Below are positions 24,899 to 38,545 of a DNA stretch of 64,000 nucleotides, in pieces (position 1 is the stretch's first letter; each line of letters begins with the position of its first letter). Location of the stretch: NCBI GenBank assembly GCA_029582165.1, contig CM055888.1, positions 17,310,001-17,374,000 of the forward strand. The letters are read 5' to 3'. The position numbers and the translations under genes are program-made. The notes beneath the pieces are model-generated. The model was not told the origin of the DNA, ran no database searches, and saw nothing but the letters and a program-made list of their open reading frames with translations. The stretch is from Portulaca oleracea (taxonomy: Eukaryota > Streptophyta > Magnoliopsida > Caryophyllales > Portulacaceae).

Positions 24899-26915
24899 AT
24901 TAAGTTCTCAAGGAATTCGCCGAAACTTGATACTTGAAAAAGAAGATATAGCTTCTATCACGCTAGATCAGCAGTATAACTATCAGCTGGCTCTAAACGG
25001 AACAAGCCAAGATATGCCATAGCGCTTCAGCTGCCATGATGACTACAAAAAAGAATCAACGAATCAGGGGAAACATGTCGCAGGAGATATGGTCAACTGC
25101 AAATAACATTACTGTCGTGCATCCGAGCAGCATAAGACATGTTCATGAACTTAGGCTGGCAGGCAATCTTCGCAGCTCAATTTGATCCATGGAGAACAAA
25201 ATGGAAAGAAAAATTTACTCTCTCCTCACAAAGTTTTGAAAAAAAAAATCCATTCTTTCCCGCCACCCCTCGCTGTATTTTTCTCACCCTTAATCCTCCC
25301 CAACAAATGTTCCACCCACTTCACCCTCAATTTTGGAGGGAATATTCATGATGTCTTCCATTCAACTTCTAGTCATTCAATTTCCTTTACACCAAGTGAA
25401 AGAAGTCATTTTTCATAATTTTTCTTATCAAAAATCAAATATAGCCTTATGTTTTCCTGATAAATGTCAAGAAGCCACTGTTAAGTGGGAAAACAAGAGT
25501 ACAAGATAGGTGATATATATCAACCATAATAACATACACAGCATGCCACTGAATTTTGCATATTTTTATCTGCTTTTGCTTCTATGAAACCCAGACACAA
25601 ATCTCGACTTGTGAATTGATCTTAGTGGCCCAGAAGCAATTAAATCAACTAGTACAATATAAAGATTCACCATATCAGTCCATCACAATGACAATATGGG
25701 ATCACAAGTTGGATCATATATGAAACACTATCGCAAAATCTCTCAGAATTCACTGAACCGATCACTGAACTGAGTAAAGATAGGTAAACAATGCTACAGA
25801 CAGTAGCACCTCACAATCAATGAGGTAAAGCATTGGAGTAAAATACAGATTGTTCTTATCTTGATATTCCAGTAGAATATACCCTTTTCCCCACTTAAAA
25901 CATTGTAGTCACTAACCATATTCCTGAAACATAATTCATATTTTCCCCTTATCAAATTATAATTTAATTTGCATTAAAGTCACTAGCCACTAAAATTTCA
26001 TGCGTTGCTACATAATTAAGGGAGCTTTTTTTCATTTTATTTTTAAAATAGATTTCTTGTTAGCCACTAATGATTTTTGATACTGACCGGAAGTGAAAAC
26101 AGATTGTTTTACTTTGGAAAAGAGGGTTTGGACAATCAGAAAAAAGAATAAAAAAGAATACATAACCGACAAAGTGAATTATTTTTCTTTCTTCTGTCGT
26201 AATCCGGTGATCATAAGTTAATCACTGTAAAAAAAAAAAAAAAGGGGTCATGAAAGGGAAGAGAATAAAAGAAGAGGAAGACGACGATGACAGCAGAGTT
26301 TTGGCCGAGGATTACGAAATTTTGAAAAAAAAAAGAAAAAAGAAAAGAAGTTGAGGACATTGGAAAGTAAGCAGGACAGTAAAGATTGAGAAGCAAAAAC
26401 GAAGTTGAGAGAGAACCTGAAGAATAGGAGAGAGCGGTGTTGGATGATACACTTGACTGTAACCTTCAGAGGGAGGAGAGGCGGAGATACAGAGCGAGAG
26501 AATCCAGGGAGGAGTTGGAGTCTGAGTGTGACCACTCTATTTAAGAGAAACACAGAGAGAAAGAGAAAGGGAGAAAGAGAAAGAGAGAGAGAATCTGTTT
26601 GTTGGGTACTTTTTGGAAGGATGCCAATGGCATGCCTCCTTTTTCCGTTGCTGTGACGAGTGACCTACACAAATAGTCTGTCATGCACCCTCACCCCCTG
26701 CTGCACATCTCCATCTCTAACATTACTTGTAAGAACAAATCCGATTTTGGATTATGGGAGTGTTTGCCAAAACAGATTTTTTTTGGGGCAAAAAAATACT
26801 AGCTTTTTGGAGATAATTTTAGTTATTTTCGCCAAGTTAAAATAGCTAATGTGATATTTGATAAATAGGTTCTTTAGAATATTTTTAATAATATTTTTCA
26901 AGTCTTTTAATAATT
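24899..26915. promoter_or_regulatory. Upstream region of the TIGR01589-type gene, probable non-coding 5' exons
   Basis: On the minus strand an acceptor-like TTTTTGTAG ends at about 25047 and may open a 5' UTR exon running to the ATG at 24898. A CT-rich stretch at about 26420-26600, ending TTCTTCAG before GTTCTC, could be the first UTR exon. This is inference from composition only. Poly-A and poly-T runs occur at 26229-26243 and 26321-26345. The 26757-26915 segment resembles one end of a MITE (GGGAGTGTTTGCCAAA), but no partner end was found. Confidence 0.35.
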
Positions 26916-27059
26916 CTTTTTTACTATAAAATAAAAATAGTTGTGTTTGCAGATAAAAAAAGAGCGAGCGAGCACTATTCAAGAACCTCTTGCGAATTTA
27001 TTAGAATAGCAACAATAATTACGAAATTGTCAAATGTCATCTTCTGTATTCGTTGTTAT

Positions 27060-28701
27060 GTTATGCCTAATGGGAAATCTTAAACAGGGTCTACGTCAAC
27101 TTAATCTCTTCTGAGCCTATCTTGGTTACAAGACGGAGACTAATGTACCAGATTCTTTTTTCAATATTATAAAACGAGGCATGAGCGCACTATTATTCAG
27201 GGTGTTCCATTAGATGATGGAACATGTTTACGAACCCTGTTATTATCAAACAACAGGCACATGATTTTTTTTTCCAGAAATTATACAACCCCAAGACAGT
27301 TTTTCCTATAACTAGAAAGCGGTGCATGGAACAATTATTGCAACAATCCTCTAAAACCTTATCTGCTCATCATTATGAATTGTTGCAACAAAGATTCACT
27401 ATGGATGAGGTGAAACGAGCAATTCTTCATATAAAAGCAAATAAAAGTCCTAGATCAGATGGAATACCTCCAACATTTTTTCAAAAACATTGGGATATCT
27501 TACATGAAACAGGAGAGGATGTGGTGTTATCATTCCTAAATGACGGGAGATTCTTGGGTGAATTGGATAATGCATAAATTGTTCTCATTCAAAAGAAAAA
27601 GATTCCGCAATCATTAGTAATTTTCGACCCATAAGTCTATGTAATGCCCTCTACAGAATTATTATTAAATGCATGGTCAACAGAATACACCTAGTGACGC
27701 GAAATATTATTAGTGGTACTCAAGGGGCATTTAAACAAGGCGGAATTGGCCTGGATCACTACTTAATTGCTCATGAGTTATTTCATACCATGAGAAACAA
27801 ACGACAATGCTTACAATATGTTGTAATCAAGGTCGATATGAGTAAGGCATATGATCGAGTTCGTTGAGATTTTTTGGAAATAGTTTTGAAGACATATCAA
27901 TTTCCAATACGGTGGATTATGATGATTATGAAGTGTGATACTACAGTACGTTACTCCGTTGTTATCAATGGGGATGTTATGGAATGGATTTGTCCATATG
28001 CAGGATTACGACAAGGTGATTCACTTTCCCCCTATTTATTTATTTTTGTTATGGATAGTTTAACACAGATATTAAATGCAACACAACATCGTGAAACAAT
28101 AAAAGGTACAAAGGTAGCACGAGAAACACTAGAAATTACTCATCTCTTTTTGTAGATGGCTCGATATTTTTCATGAATATGAATATAAAACATTATGTGG
28201 AGCTCAAGAATATGCTAAGTAAATTTATCTATAGCTCAGGACAAATGAAATTGTCGGTTATGTTTTCTACTAGGGTTACACAACAGGAGAGAAAACAATT
28301 TAAAGCTATTTTTCGGTACCAAAAGTGCTCTTTTTTTACAAAATATTTAGGGATCTCGCCGGTGATTTTGAAAAACAAACCCAATCAATTTGCCTTTATA
28401 GTGGATGCATTTATAAGGAGATTGCACGGATGGAGAGTTAGTTTGTTATCATCAACAGGCAGACTGATATTAATTCAAACAGTATTATCAGCGCTTCACC
28501 AACATGTCTTCTCGGTATACTAGAACCCGACCAACATTATAGACAAGTTGAATGTATTGATAACACAATTTTTCTGGTGGAATTCAAAAGGGAAAAAATC
28601 CCATACATTGGACCAAATGAGGCCTTCTTTTCAAACTTAAGGGTATGGGAGAATTAGGAATTCGAGAGTTAACTAGATTCAATAAGCTTTATTACTGAAG
28701 C
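27060..28701 (+). pseudogene. LINE ORF2 reverse transcriptase, left half, decayed
   Basis: Reads as the linker and RT of an L1-type LINE with stops and frameshifts. Recognisable blocks are HILQ-type text IKANKSPRSDGIPPTFFQKH (about 27440-27490), FRPISLCNALYRII, VVIKVDMSKAYDRV (27820-27865) and PYAGLRQGDSLSPYLFIFVM (27995-28060). The catalytic box that should read F/Y-A-D-D is FVDG here (about 28150), so the enzyme would be dead even without the stops. The reading is cut at 28701 by an LTR element. Confidence 0.8.
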
Positions 28702-29309
28702 TGTTAGGATCGGATTCAGATCTGTTGTCAGTTGTTAGCCACTTGTTAGGGTGTAAAATAGAGCAATATATATGCAGCGGAAGGAAATACATGATGATTA
28801 TGGAATCGAGGATAATAATAGAGAGAGGCAAGGATAAATAAGTGAGACAGTAATTTTACGTGGGAAACCGAAGAACTCGGAGAAAAACCCACGAGCGACA
28901 ACCAATATCCACTAGTAGAAAAAGGAGATATTACAAGAGGTAAAATATATGTGTGAACTCTCGTAGACTCTCGTAACCTAGGGATGAGTAGGGTGAAGAT
29001 GTGGAAATAACACCGTACCTCCCTCGTGGAGAGTTTTGAAGGCTCTCACATCGACTACATTGGTCGCTTTGGCGCATATTACAAGGTGAACAAAGACATC
29101 TATTTATAGGGGTAAACCTCCTATAGATCTGGCTTGACTTCCACTCCAAATACAATTGGGTTTTAGCTAGAATGCTATTACAATTAGGAAACTAATATAA
29201 TTAGGAAATAAAATAATTTCCTAATAGTAACCAATAATTTGGAGTTTAAACAGGTTTAGGAAACTTGCCAAATAATGAGTCTAAGAGAATTTGGGCCATT
29301 AACCCAACA
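28702..29309 (-). repeat. 3' LTR of TRIM-like element
   Basis: 608 bp, ends TGTTAGG...CCAACA. On the minus strand a TATA-like CTATAAATAG lies at about 29098-29110. A purine-rich tract (AAGGTGGAGAT, minus strand, 29310-29320) adjoins it as a polypurine tract. Confidence 0.85.
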
Positions 29310-29439
29310 ATCTCCACCTTGGAACAAATTCTTCGGTACCGTCATAGAACCCTGAATTTTGATCTTGCCAACGAACTTTTCGACGTCATCCTGTTAACGA
29401 CACTCTATCACCCAAATTCTAATAACCAAATTTTGACTT

Positions 29440-29830
29440 CATCCTGAATTTGATTAAACCCGGCTCTGAAGGAATTTGACTTGACTCCGGCTGGATTAGA
29501 AGTTTACTGAATCTGGTTGTATCCGACTCTGAAGGAATTTCACCTGACTCCGGTAGGATTAGAAATTTGACTGAATCTGGCTGTATCCGGCTCTTGAAGG
29601 ATTTTAACCTGACTCCGGTAGGATCCGGCTCTTGAAGAAATTTATCCTAACTCCGGTAGAATCCGACTCTTGAAGGAATTTATCCTGACTCCGGTATGAT
29701 CCGACTCTTGAAGGATTTTAACCTGACTCCGATAGGTTCCGGCTCTTGAAGGAATTTATCCTAACTCTGGTATGATCCGGCTCTTGAAGGAATTTATACT
29801 AACTCTGGTAGGATCTGAATCTCATTGAAC
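29440..29830 (-). repeat. Tandem repeat forming the internal domain of the TRIM-like element
   Basis: About nine degenerate copies of a unit near 38 bp, with the core (plus strand) GACTCCGGTAGGATCCGG followed by CTCTTGAAGGAATTT. The first copies are longer (about 60 bp) and the last four are regular. It makes up most of the space between the LTRs. Confidence 0.8.
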
Positions 29831-29833
29831 CTA

Positions 29834-29847
29834 GCTCTGATACCACT
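29834..29847 (-). other. Primer-binding site of TRIM-like element
   Basis: AGTGGTATCAGAGC on the minus strand, directly inside the LTR at 29848. It is complementary to the 3' end of plant initiator tRNA-Met, as in most Copia and TRIM elements. Confidence 0.8.
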
Positions 29848-30456
29848 TGTTAGGATCAGGTTCAGGTCTGTTGCCAGTTGTTAGCCACTTGTTAGGGTGT
29901 AAAATAGAGCAATATATATGCAGCGGAAGGAAATACAGGATGATTATGGAATCGAGGATAATAATAGAGAGAGGCAAGGATAAATAGGGTGAGACAGTAA
30001 TTTTACGTGGGAAACCGAAGAACTCGGAGAAAAACCCACGGGCGACAACCAATATCTACTAGTAGAAAAAGGAGATATTACAAGACGTAAAATATATGTG
30101 TGAACTCTCGTATACTCTTGTAACCTAGGGATGAGTAGGGTGAAGATGTGGAAATAACACCGTACCTCCCTCGTGGGGAGTTTTGAAGGCTCTCACATCG
30201 ACTACATTAGTCGCTTTGGCGCATATTACAAGGTGAACAAAGACCTCTATTTATAGGGGTAGACCTCCTATAGATCTGACTTGACTTCCACTCCAAATAC
30301 AATTAGGTTTTAGTTAGAATGCTATTACAATTAGGAAACTAATATAATTAGGAAATAAAATAATTTCCTAATAGTAACCAATAATTTGGAGTTTAAACAG
30401 GTTTAGGAAACTTGCCAAATAATGAGTCTAAGAGAATTTGGGCCATTAACCCAACA
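29848..30456 (-). repeat. 5' LTR of TRIM-like element
   Basis: 609 bp copy of 28702-29309 with the same TG...CA ends. Confidence 0.85.
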
Positions 30457-31911
30457 GAAGCAAGTGTGGATGATACACCAAATGAATTCTTCATTATTAG
30501 CCCGTATTTGATAGGCCAAGTACAAAGTTAAATCTCCACTAATGATGCCAAATACATGCAAAACTCCTACTAATGCTGCTTATGCATGGAAAGGTATAAC
30601 CCGCACAGTTAACTTAATGAAGCATAGATTATGGTGGAGAATAGGCAATAGTCGATCAATTGAGGTTGGGGACAGTAGATGGTTGCAAAATCATACACCT
30701 CATTTAAAGCCAGGTATAACACTAGATGTTTTAAAACTACCGGTAGCAGAGTTAGTCACTATCTAAAGAGATGTTCAGACATGGAATAAGCCATGTCTTA
30801 TAGACATATTTAATGTAGCTACAATAAAGCACGTACTTCAAACACCTGTACTTTGTGCACATGACAAGGATAAATTATGTTGGGGCGACACACGAACCAG
30901 TTAGTATACAGTAAAATCTGAATATAGATTATTTGGAAAAATTAATAATGTTTTTCAAGACAACATGCTTGAAGAAACAGAGCGACTATGGCAAAAATTC
31001 TGGCATAGTGATTTGCCTCAAAAGTGGAAAATGTTTATTTGGAAATGTGCTAATAACACAATTCCGCTAGGGAAAAATCAATAAAAAAGAGGTATCTCAG
31101 AAAATAATAACTGCTGGCATGATGAAGCAGTTGAGTCTATCTCACATTTATTCCGAAACTGTGCCGTAGCGTAACACTTATGGATGGCTAGTCCCTTGGG
31201 AATACAAGATACAAACACAGACTTAGAATGAAGGAAATGATTAGAAGGCGGGTTAAGATATTTAATTAATACGGACAAAGATGGAGGGACCGATTAATGA
31301 TATTTATAGTAGTCGCATGGACGATTTGGAAAATTAGGGATGCAACAAAAATATCAGCTGAATCGATAACACAACATAGTATGGAGCAATGTTTAAATAA
31401 ATCAACTACAGAGGGTTATCAATGAATACAGAGATTTCCGTAGAAATGACATAGACCATCACCCCCTCATAAGCTCATGCAGCTGGTAACAAATTCATCA
31501 ACGCCAATAACCAAAAAAAAAAAAAAAGAAGAAGCGTTATTGTTGATGGAGCGTGGAAAAGAGCATCAAGATTGGCTTCAGCAGCATGGGTATCACTTAC
31601 AGGAAATATAAGGAACCATGGAGAATCAAGAGGAAAAACGTTCATGGCATACTCGACAATCCAAGCAGAATTGGAGGCTATACAATTGGCATTACTGGTA
31701 ACCAAGCGAGAGGCATATGATGTAGTAGAAATAGCCTCGGACTCGGAACCTGCCATTAAATTTCTCCAAAAGCTAGAGACGTGTTATATTGAAGTTGCAC
31801 CAATAAAAGCTAATATAACTAGTTACCTTAAACATTTTCAAATGTATAAAATATATAAAGCTCCCAGGGTTATAGTACACAAGGCACATTGTGCAAGACA
31901 CATATTAAAAC
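30457..31911 (+). pseudogene. LINE ORF2 right half: zf-RVT region and RNase H, decayed
   Basis: Continues the LINE after the TRIM-like insertion. Blocks such as LMKHRLWWRIGNSRSIEVGD, WKMFIWKCANNTIPL and SISHLFRNCAVA belong to the region between RT and RNase H. The RNase H-like part (31545-31911) reads VDGAWKRASRLASAAWVSL with QAELEAIQLALL and SDSEPAIKFLQKL. Several in-frame stops are present. It ends in HKAHCARHILKLL, where the Copia LTR begins at 31912. Confidence 0.75.
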
Positions 31912-32778
31912 TGTTAGATTTTAGGTTATCTATTTCCTAAACAGATACAGATTAATTGGCGGAATATTCATAACGATTATAAAACAATTAATCACAACAA
32001 TTGCAGAGGCTTTGGTAATTATACCCGATCGCTAATTCCGACTGAAGAAGAGGTTGACCTTTGAGATTCCAATGCTGAAATCCTCTACTGAAAGGTCCAC
32101 GCAACACTCTGGGAACCCGGTTGCTAGATCGACCCGATCGAGACGAATCTCAATCTAAGATGTATGTATTCGGTATATGAGAATGTTTCAGGAAACAGAG
32201 AATGTTTCCGGAAACAAAAACTGCAAACTAAAAGAGAGAGGAACTCAGGAAATCACCCTGGTATCTCTCTAAGAGTCTCAGACAGTTGGTGTGGAATAAT
32301 ATTTCACAGAGACCCCTTTATATAGTTTTTAGAAAACCTTGGGAAAGGGTTCAAAACCCTAAAGGGCCGACTTAACGCAATGGCGCGCTTCTCCGGCCTA
32401 ACACGGTCCGTGTTGAAACAAAACGATCTGTGTTGGACTCCAGAAGGTCCATTAACTCGGCCCAAAGACACCACGGACCGTGGTGTCTCAACACGGATTG
32501 TGTTGGGTCAATACGGTCCGTGTTAAGCCCAGTTCGGCCGTGTTGGGCTGATTTCTCACAGAAATCAGTTTCCAATTTTTCTAAACGTAATACAATATCA
32601 CTTAAGTTACATACATTGTTCCAGGGCACTGACTTGTGTGACCCAGTAGGACCAAATAATATAGTTATAATTAAACATATTCAATCACTAATTATAGATG
32701 TCTCTAGCAAGACATAATTACTATATTACTTTGGTTTAATCTCCGTGTATATCGAACATTATCGGGACATTCCCAACA
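31912..32778 (-). repeat. 3' LTR of decayed Copia element
   Basis: 867 bp with ends TGTTAG...CCCAACA. On the minus strand a TATA box, TATATAAAG, lies at about 32316-32325. A palindrome cluster occupies 32400-32547. The purine tract AAGTGGGAGAT (minus strand, 32779-32790) adjoins it. Confidence 0.85.
32400..32547. repeat. Cluster of AACACGGTCCGTGTT palindromes in Copia LTR
   Basis: Five to six copies of a 15-bp palindrome (arms AACACGG/CCGTGTT around one central base) with variants such as ACCACGGACCGTGGT and AACACGGATTGTGTT. The same cluster is in the other LTR at 53905-54054, and two perfect copies are at 38546-38580. Confidence 0.85.
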
Positions 32779-35700
32779 ATCTCCCACTTGTCCCACAAGT
32801 GTTCGATTCCTTGAATTCCTTTGTCACTTACTGTCTCATGTTCGGATAAGGTAAGTTGATGTCATCCTTATGTAAGACCCGAAACGTTCCTCGATATCCG
32901 AGTTTAGACTTTAAAAAGCAGATGATCAACTATTGATTCAACTGAGCTCGGCCAAGCATTTTCAGTCCAATCTCACCGAGTGGCCAATAAGACAACTGTC
33001 CCTAATAGGGAGGACAATGCCATCTTATTCAGACACACATTCTCACATGATCCAATTGTAACCCAGACACCGCCTTTATAGCTTACTGTTACGAAAGGCG
33101 TTTGACGCGCTCCAAAGTCACAACAGATCATGCAGTCTGTGTACTGAACTCAGGATTTAGGAATTTTGAGTGGTGAGAGCTCCTATGACAATTCCCAACT
33201 TAAAGAGCTCCCACTGGGGGTCAGTTCAGTAGTTGTTCTCAACAATAACCATGTGATTGATTTATGACGTCAATACATCAATATGATCATGAAACTCGAT
33301 CATCACTTAAACCCTACATGCTAATTGTGTTAATGTCATCACTGTCCCTACGTGATAATACAATTAGGAAACAGGTCGACTATCGACCAGGATTAGCGTC
33401 ATCAAGTTCACTAATGAGGTTTCAGAAATCAGACCTCATCCAATTTCCCATTTTGAATTCGCTAACCCTTTTGGACATTTACATAATTCTAAACCACAAA
33501 TAATGTGAATTTTGGAATCTTATTCTTAATGATGAATCAACAAGGTCATAATTCATGAATAATTCATGTAAGTTTGACTTGTTAATATTCCGGAATGTGT
33601 TCAATACCTATTGCCCATGCATGACTATCATGCTATAAATACAACAGGGGTTTAGTACATAATACTTGCAATGAACCTCACACATATACCATCTCACTAA
33701 TGACCTTTCATACAGGGAGATATTTTCGGAACTTATGTTTGGATTCATAGTGAGCTTCAGTTCATTTGCTTGAGTGACGGCTCCTATCAACAAGGCTCCA
33801 TTTCTCTCGCAAGGCTAGAAACATCACCCAGTTCTGAAACAAACTTCACAATCCTAACATTTTCTGCCACAACTTCTAAAGTCGTGCCATGCTTGTCTTA
33901 TTTATAGAATTAAACGCATGTCATGTTAGGAACATCTTCCAGCTCACCTCAATACCACTCAGACAGTTCATATAATTTCTTTGACCTTTCAGAGAATCAT
34001 ATCTCCTGACATAAGTGTAGCATCAGTACAACTCTCTATACTTAGCTCTTATCAACCACTCAGAACTGAGGATATATCCTTAGTTTTGTTTACACATATA
34101 CACAATGTATATGTTATGTTGGGATTTGAACATCTCGTGGCATACATTAATCTTATGGCTGAAGCGTGAGTTATATGTCTCATCCCTTTTAGATCCTTTG
34201 ATTGTTTTTGAGACAATCAGATTCCCTAAGGATATGCCATAATTTATGGAAATTAATCCATTCTCGAAGCGGGTTGAACTATTCAACACCTAGTCAACTT
34301 TGATTCAAACAATCAAAATCTTTAATCTATCATTATAGATCTTGTCTCCAAGAAAATTCTTAGCCCTACCAATCCTTCACTTTGAAAATTATTCCCAAGT
34401 CAACCTCAGTAGATGCAACATGGAAATCTTCCTCTTAGTAGGCATTAATGTCAATCACATACAATATCAGAAAACGCATTGCTCCCACTGAACTTCTTGT
34501 AAACACAAAATTATCTTTGGCACTTCCCAGTATATCAAACTTTTGATATCCTGGTCAAGAAGGTCAACGATTCCAACTCCTAGAAGCTTCCTTAAGACCA
34601 CAGATGGCCTCTTGAAGATTACAAGTATTCCAATAAAAGACCATTCAGTTGTGTCAAGGACACACCTTTCTTCCAAATCTATTTTTAAGTCAGTCTTGAT
34701 GTCTATCTTAATGAACCTATGTTTTGCCTTAAAACCCTCCTATGCCTGATGGATCACACCTTCAGACAAATCAACCGAGTTCTAAACTTGGTTGCATATA
34801 TGGACTCCATTTTAGACCTTATGGAAACTTGATTTGCTAAAGCTTGTTTGATGTAGGTAGAGTCATTACTTTCTAAAAGTAATATCTAACACTCATCCAT
34901 AGAAGATCGATATCTTTGTGGCTGACGGAGTTGTTTACCTGACCTTGCTTGGAGTAATGTTCATGGCACCTCCTCCTCAACGTTTTGAGGAGCTTCTACT
35001 GCCTTAACCTCGTTCTTAATTTTCCGACCAATAGGAAATCTTGAACTAGGGTCAAGTAGCGGAGTTTAGGTGATGATTATAGTGTTTTGTGTCTCTTGAA
35101 CTTTGGTAAGTTCAAAAACTCTCCCACTCTTTCTTTTAGAGAATAACATATTCTCTAAGAGGAAAGCATTTTGAGACACAAATGCTATCCTCTACAACAA
35201 TTTGTAGAAGTGATACCCCTTTCTTTCATAAAACAGTTCAGGGACTTCTCCTCTCCAAATCAAATGTGGTGTTTTCTTCTATTGCTTCAGATAATCTTTG
35301 TTCAGTAATTAGAGCTATGGTTAACTGCGTTTATCCCCAAAGGTAACCGACAATGTTGACTCAACCATCATTGATCGCACCATATCTAATAAGGTGTGAT
35401 TCCTCTTTTAGATACGTCATTGAATTGTCGTATTCCTAGAGGAGAGAGTTATGAAACAATTCCACATTCTCTAGAATGATCAATGAAATCTTTGGCTCAA
35501 ATACTCACCTCCTCAATCTAATTGAAGAGTTTTGATTTTCTTGCCAAGTTGGTTTTGTACTTCACTTTGAAACTCTTTGAACATTTTCAAAGGATTTGGA
35601 CTTGTGGCTATTAAGTAGATATATCCATATCTACTAAAATCGTCATTAAAAGTGATGAAATAGTACCGTAAACCTTCTTCTAGCACTAATGCTCACAGGC

Positions 35701-38545
35701 CCACATACATCAATATGTTTGCATCCTAATAAGTCATTAGCTTGTTCACCAATTCCAATAAGAGGTGATTTTAGTCATCTTACCCATCAGGCATGCTTTA
35801 CAAACATTGAACTTTTCAACGTTTAGGTTTTCCAAAATCCTGCACTATGCAGTTGCTAAATGCATTTCTGACTAATATGACTTAAGCTTATAGTGCCAGA
35901 ATTATGTTTCATTTGAGTCATTTGTTCAAACTCTTGGCTCAACTATTAGCATCCTTTCGATCGTATCTAGGTGCTCTCATTGTTTCGCCAAGACTACTTT
36001 ATTTTGGAAATCTTTAAACTATTTTAATATTCCAGCTTCAGATGAATCTCATAGACATGAATCATCATGCCTCATGTTATTCATCCTTGAAGATTTGAAG
36101 TAATTCATCCCTTGTACTTGTGCTCAATTGGACTACATACATCCATATGTATGATTGTTAGTTGGCACGTTCACCCTTTCTTGTAAAAGGTATAGTCATG
36201 CTTTGCAGACATCACATGTTTCAAAGTCTTATTATTCAAAAGTCTATCACTGTGACGCTTTCGAATACGCTCTGATTTGCATGACTTAATAGATAGTTAC
36301 AAGGTTTAAGTTTGAACATGAGTTATTCTTTTTAAACCTTTTGGTTTCGATGTGTTGTGTGTGTTTTATCAGAGATCCTCTCTCTCTAACTGAGAGCCTG
36401 AAATCAGATTTCTACTTATAATGAGAACATAGAATCACCTATAAATTTCTGTTATAAGTCTTGAGGAAATGGATAAACAACCAACTCTTCATGAGAAGCT
36501 ACAACTAATTGCATGTTTCCTTTTATAGGCTGACTCTCATCCTTAAAGCACATCTACTTTGCTATAGATCCTGCACATTTGCATAAATGCGAGTTTCACA
36601 GCCGGTATCTTATACTCAAAGTGGGTTTAATAAGGTTAGTGTGTATCATATACGCATTTGCCTAGAAATGAAATCATATCTCAAGTCTTCCTTATAGTTA
36701 TTCACGCTCTCAGTGTCATACATGATTTAGTTGTTAACCGGTTGCTGTCATTGGTTGGGTATGTATAACTGTTTGTCCTTACTTTTCCTTTGACTTATTG
36801 TCTAGATTTCTTAAATCTTATTTTCCCTTTTACTAAAAGACTATCTTTGGTCGCCAACTTTTGGCTAAAGGGGGATCTGAGGTTTCTCATGTTTCAAAAT
36901 AGTCAAATTATTTCAGAACATGAGTGCCATCAATTGGCCTTGACCTAGCTTAACCGAGACTATCTGGTTATTGGTTTCATATTTATCAATTCTAACTAGT
37001 ACGATGAACTTGGTTTTGAGTTGGTAATATTGAAAACCTTCTTCGAACCTTCAGACATTTTGAAGTTAAAGTTGTATGAATACTATGACATTACATGTAT
37101 TCATTTGGCTTGATTGACCTCTTAATATTGATGCCTAGCTCAATGTTATATCAAAGACATGTTTCTTTCTATTCGCCCAAGACAATCTTGTGATAGCGAT
37201 GCCAATTAAGGAATTGGTGTAATTGTTTTTCTCTTTCTCAAGGAGAAAACAATATTTTATTAGTGGTGGATGCTTGAGTGAAAAGACATAAATAATTCTA
37301 CGAGACAAATTTTTTTTTTCATTTTAGTTATTATTCATCAAAAGAAATTAAACTAATTTTAATTTCAAATCAAACCACTTTATCAACTCTCATTTAGTGT
37401 TTTAATTTACCAAGACCCACAAGACTCATGGGCTCAAGTGGACTTTGGCCAACAAAACTCGATCCCGTGTTATCTTTGGTGGATCATCTTATAATCGATC
37501 ATTCAAAATGACTCTTGGCAAGAAATTTGTATCGAATACAATATTTCTCTTCCTCTACTCTTGGCCCAAAACTATTTTGATAGCCAATTTGAATTGACCT
37601 AACTCCTACCCTACTTATTAATGATGGACAAATAATTTGCTTTGACTTTCTTTATTTATCAATCTAAGTGGTGTTTCGATAGGTTGAGCAATAATTCAAT
37701 TTTGAGAGTAGGTTTTATTATCCTAAACATGCAATTCTAGGTGAACTCTTTCGAAAAGCATAAAAGACATAATAAAACATGCAATAACGAATTTAAAAGC
37801 ATAAACAAAACCCCTAGTATGACCACCTACACTTAATCAACTAATTTAACTAAGCGTTGACAGTCTTCCAGAAAATCTTCTTGGGCTTCGCAACTTCCTT
37901 GGATGGGCTCCCACTCGAATCACCATCTCCATTGCTGTTGGGCTCCCACTCAACTTGATGTCTCCAAATACAACAAATTTACAAAGTGGACCTCACAATT
38001 GAGACCTTACATGAATTAAAATAAACTTAAGTGAAAAAAAATTAAATTTAAAATTAATTCAACGATGGCACGCAGGCCGTATTTCACCCAACCCGGTACG
38101 CAGACCGGTAAAACCGACTATCTATGGCCATACTAGAAGCACATGCAAACAGGTAATATTACAATAATTATATCAAATATACACATGCTTAAATAACAAA
38201 TTATAAAGGCATATATAATTGCAACACAACACATATAAGGAAACAAATACTAAATATGGTTTCCTAAAAGTTTGCATGATTAAAATAAACAAAATTTCAA
38301 ATTTTATCTTAGTTACCTAAACAGATTTAGGATTTTATATCTATACACACAAAATACTTGATTTTCCTAAAATCAAGAAATCTAAGAAGATACTATATCT
38401 TTTAAAGATATTGTAAGTTTCCTAAACTTTACCTAAATAATAGATTTTATGCCCATTAACTGATTTAGTAGTAATATGATTTAATGATTCATTTCTAAAA
38501 TTAATTTTAAATCCTAAAACACACGAATTCACCAAAACTGCTGGC

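Larger units (their letters stand above)
28702..30456 (-). mobile_element. Short non-coding LTR retrotransposon (TRIM-like layout)
   Basis: Two direct LTRs (28702-29309 and 29848-30456) flank only 538 bp of internal DNA. The target duplication GAAGC is exact (28697-28701 and 30457-30461). The primer-binding site next to the right LTR, read on the minus strand, is GTGGTATCAGAGC, so the element is on the minus strand. There is no gag or pol. The LTRs are longer than in typical TRIMs. Roughly twenty substitutions between the LTRs were seen by eye. Confidence 0.88.

Noticed and set aside
26757..26915. Possible MITE starting GGGAGTGTTTGCCAAA
   Set aside because: No matching inverted end or target duplication could be found on either side of the LINE.
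32372..32629. 85-residue frame in Copia LTR, repeated at 53878-54066
   Set aside because: It is LTR sequence with palindromes. Both copies lack any protein signature.
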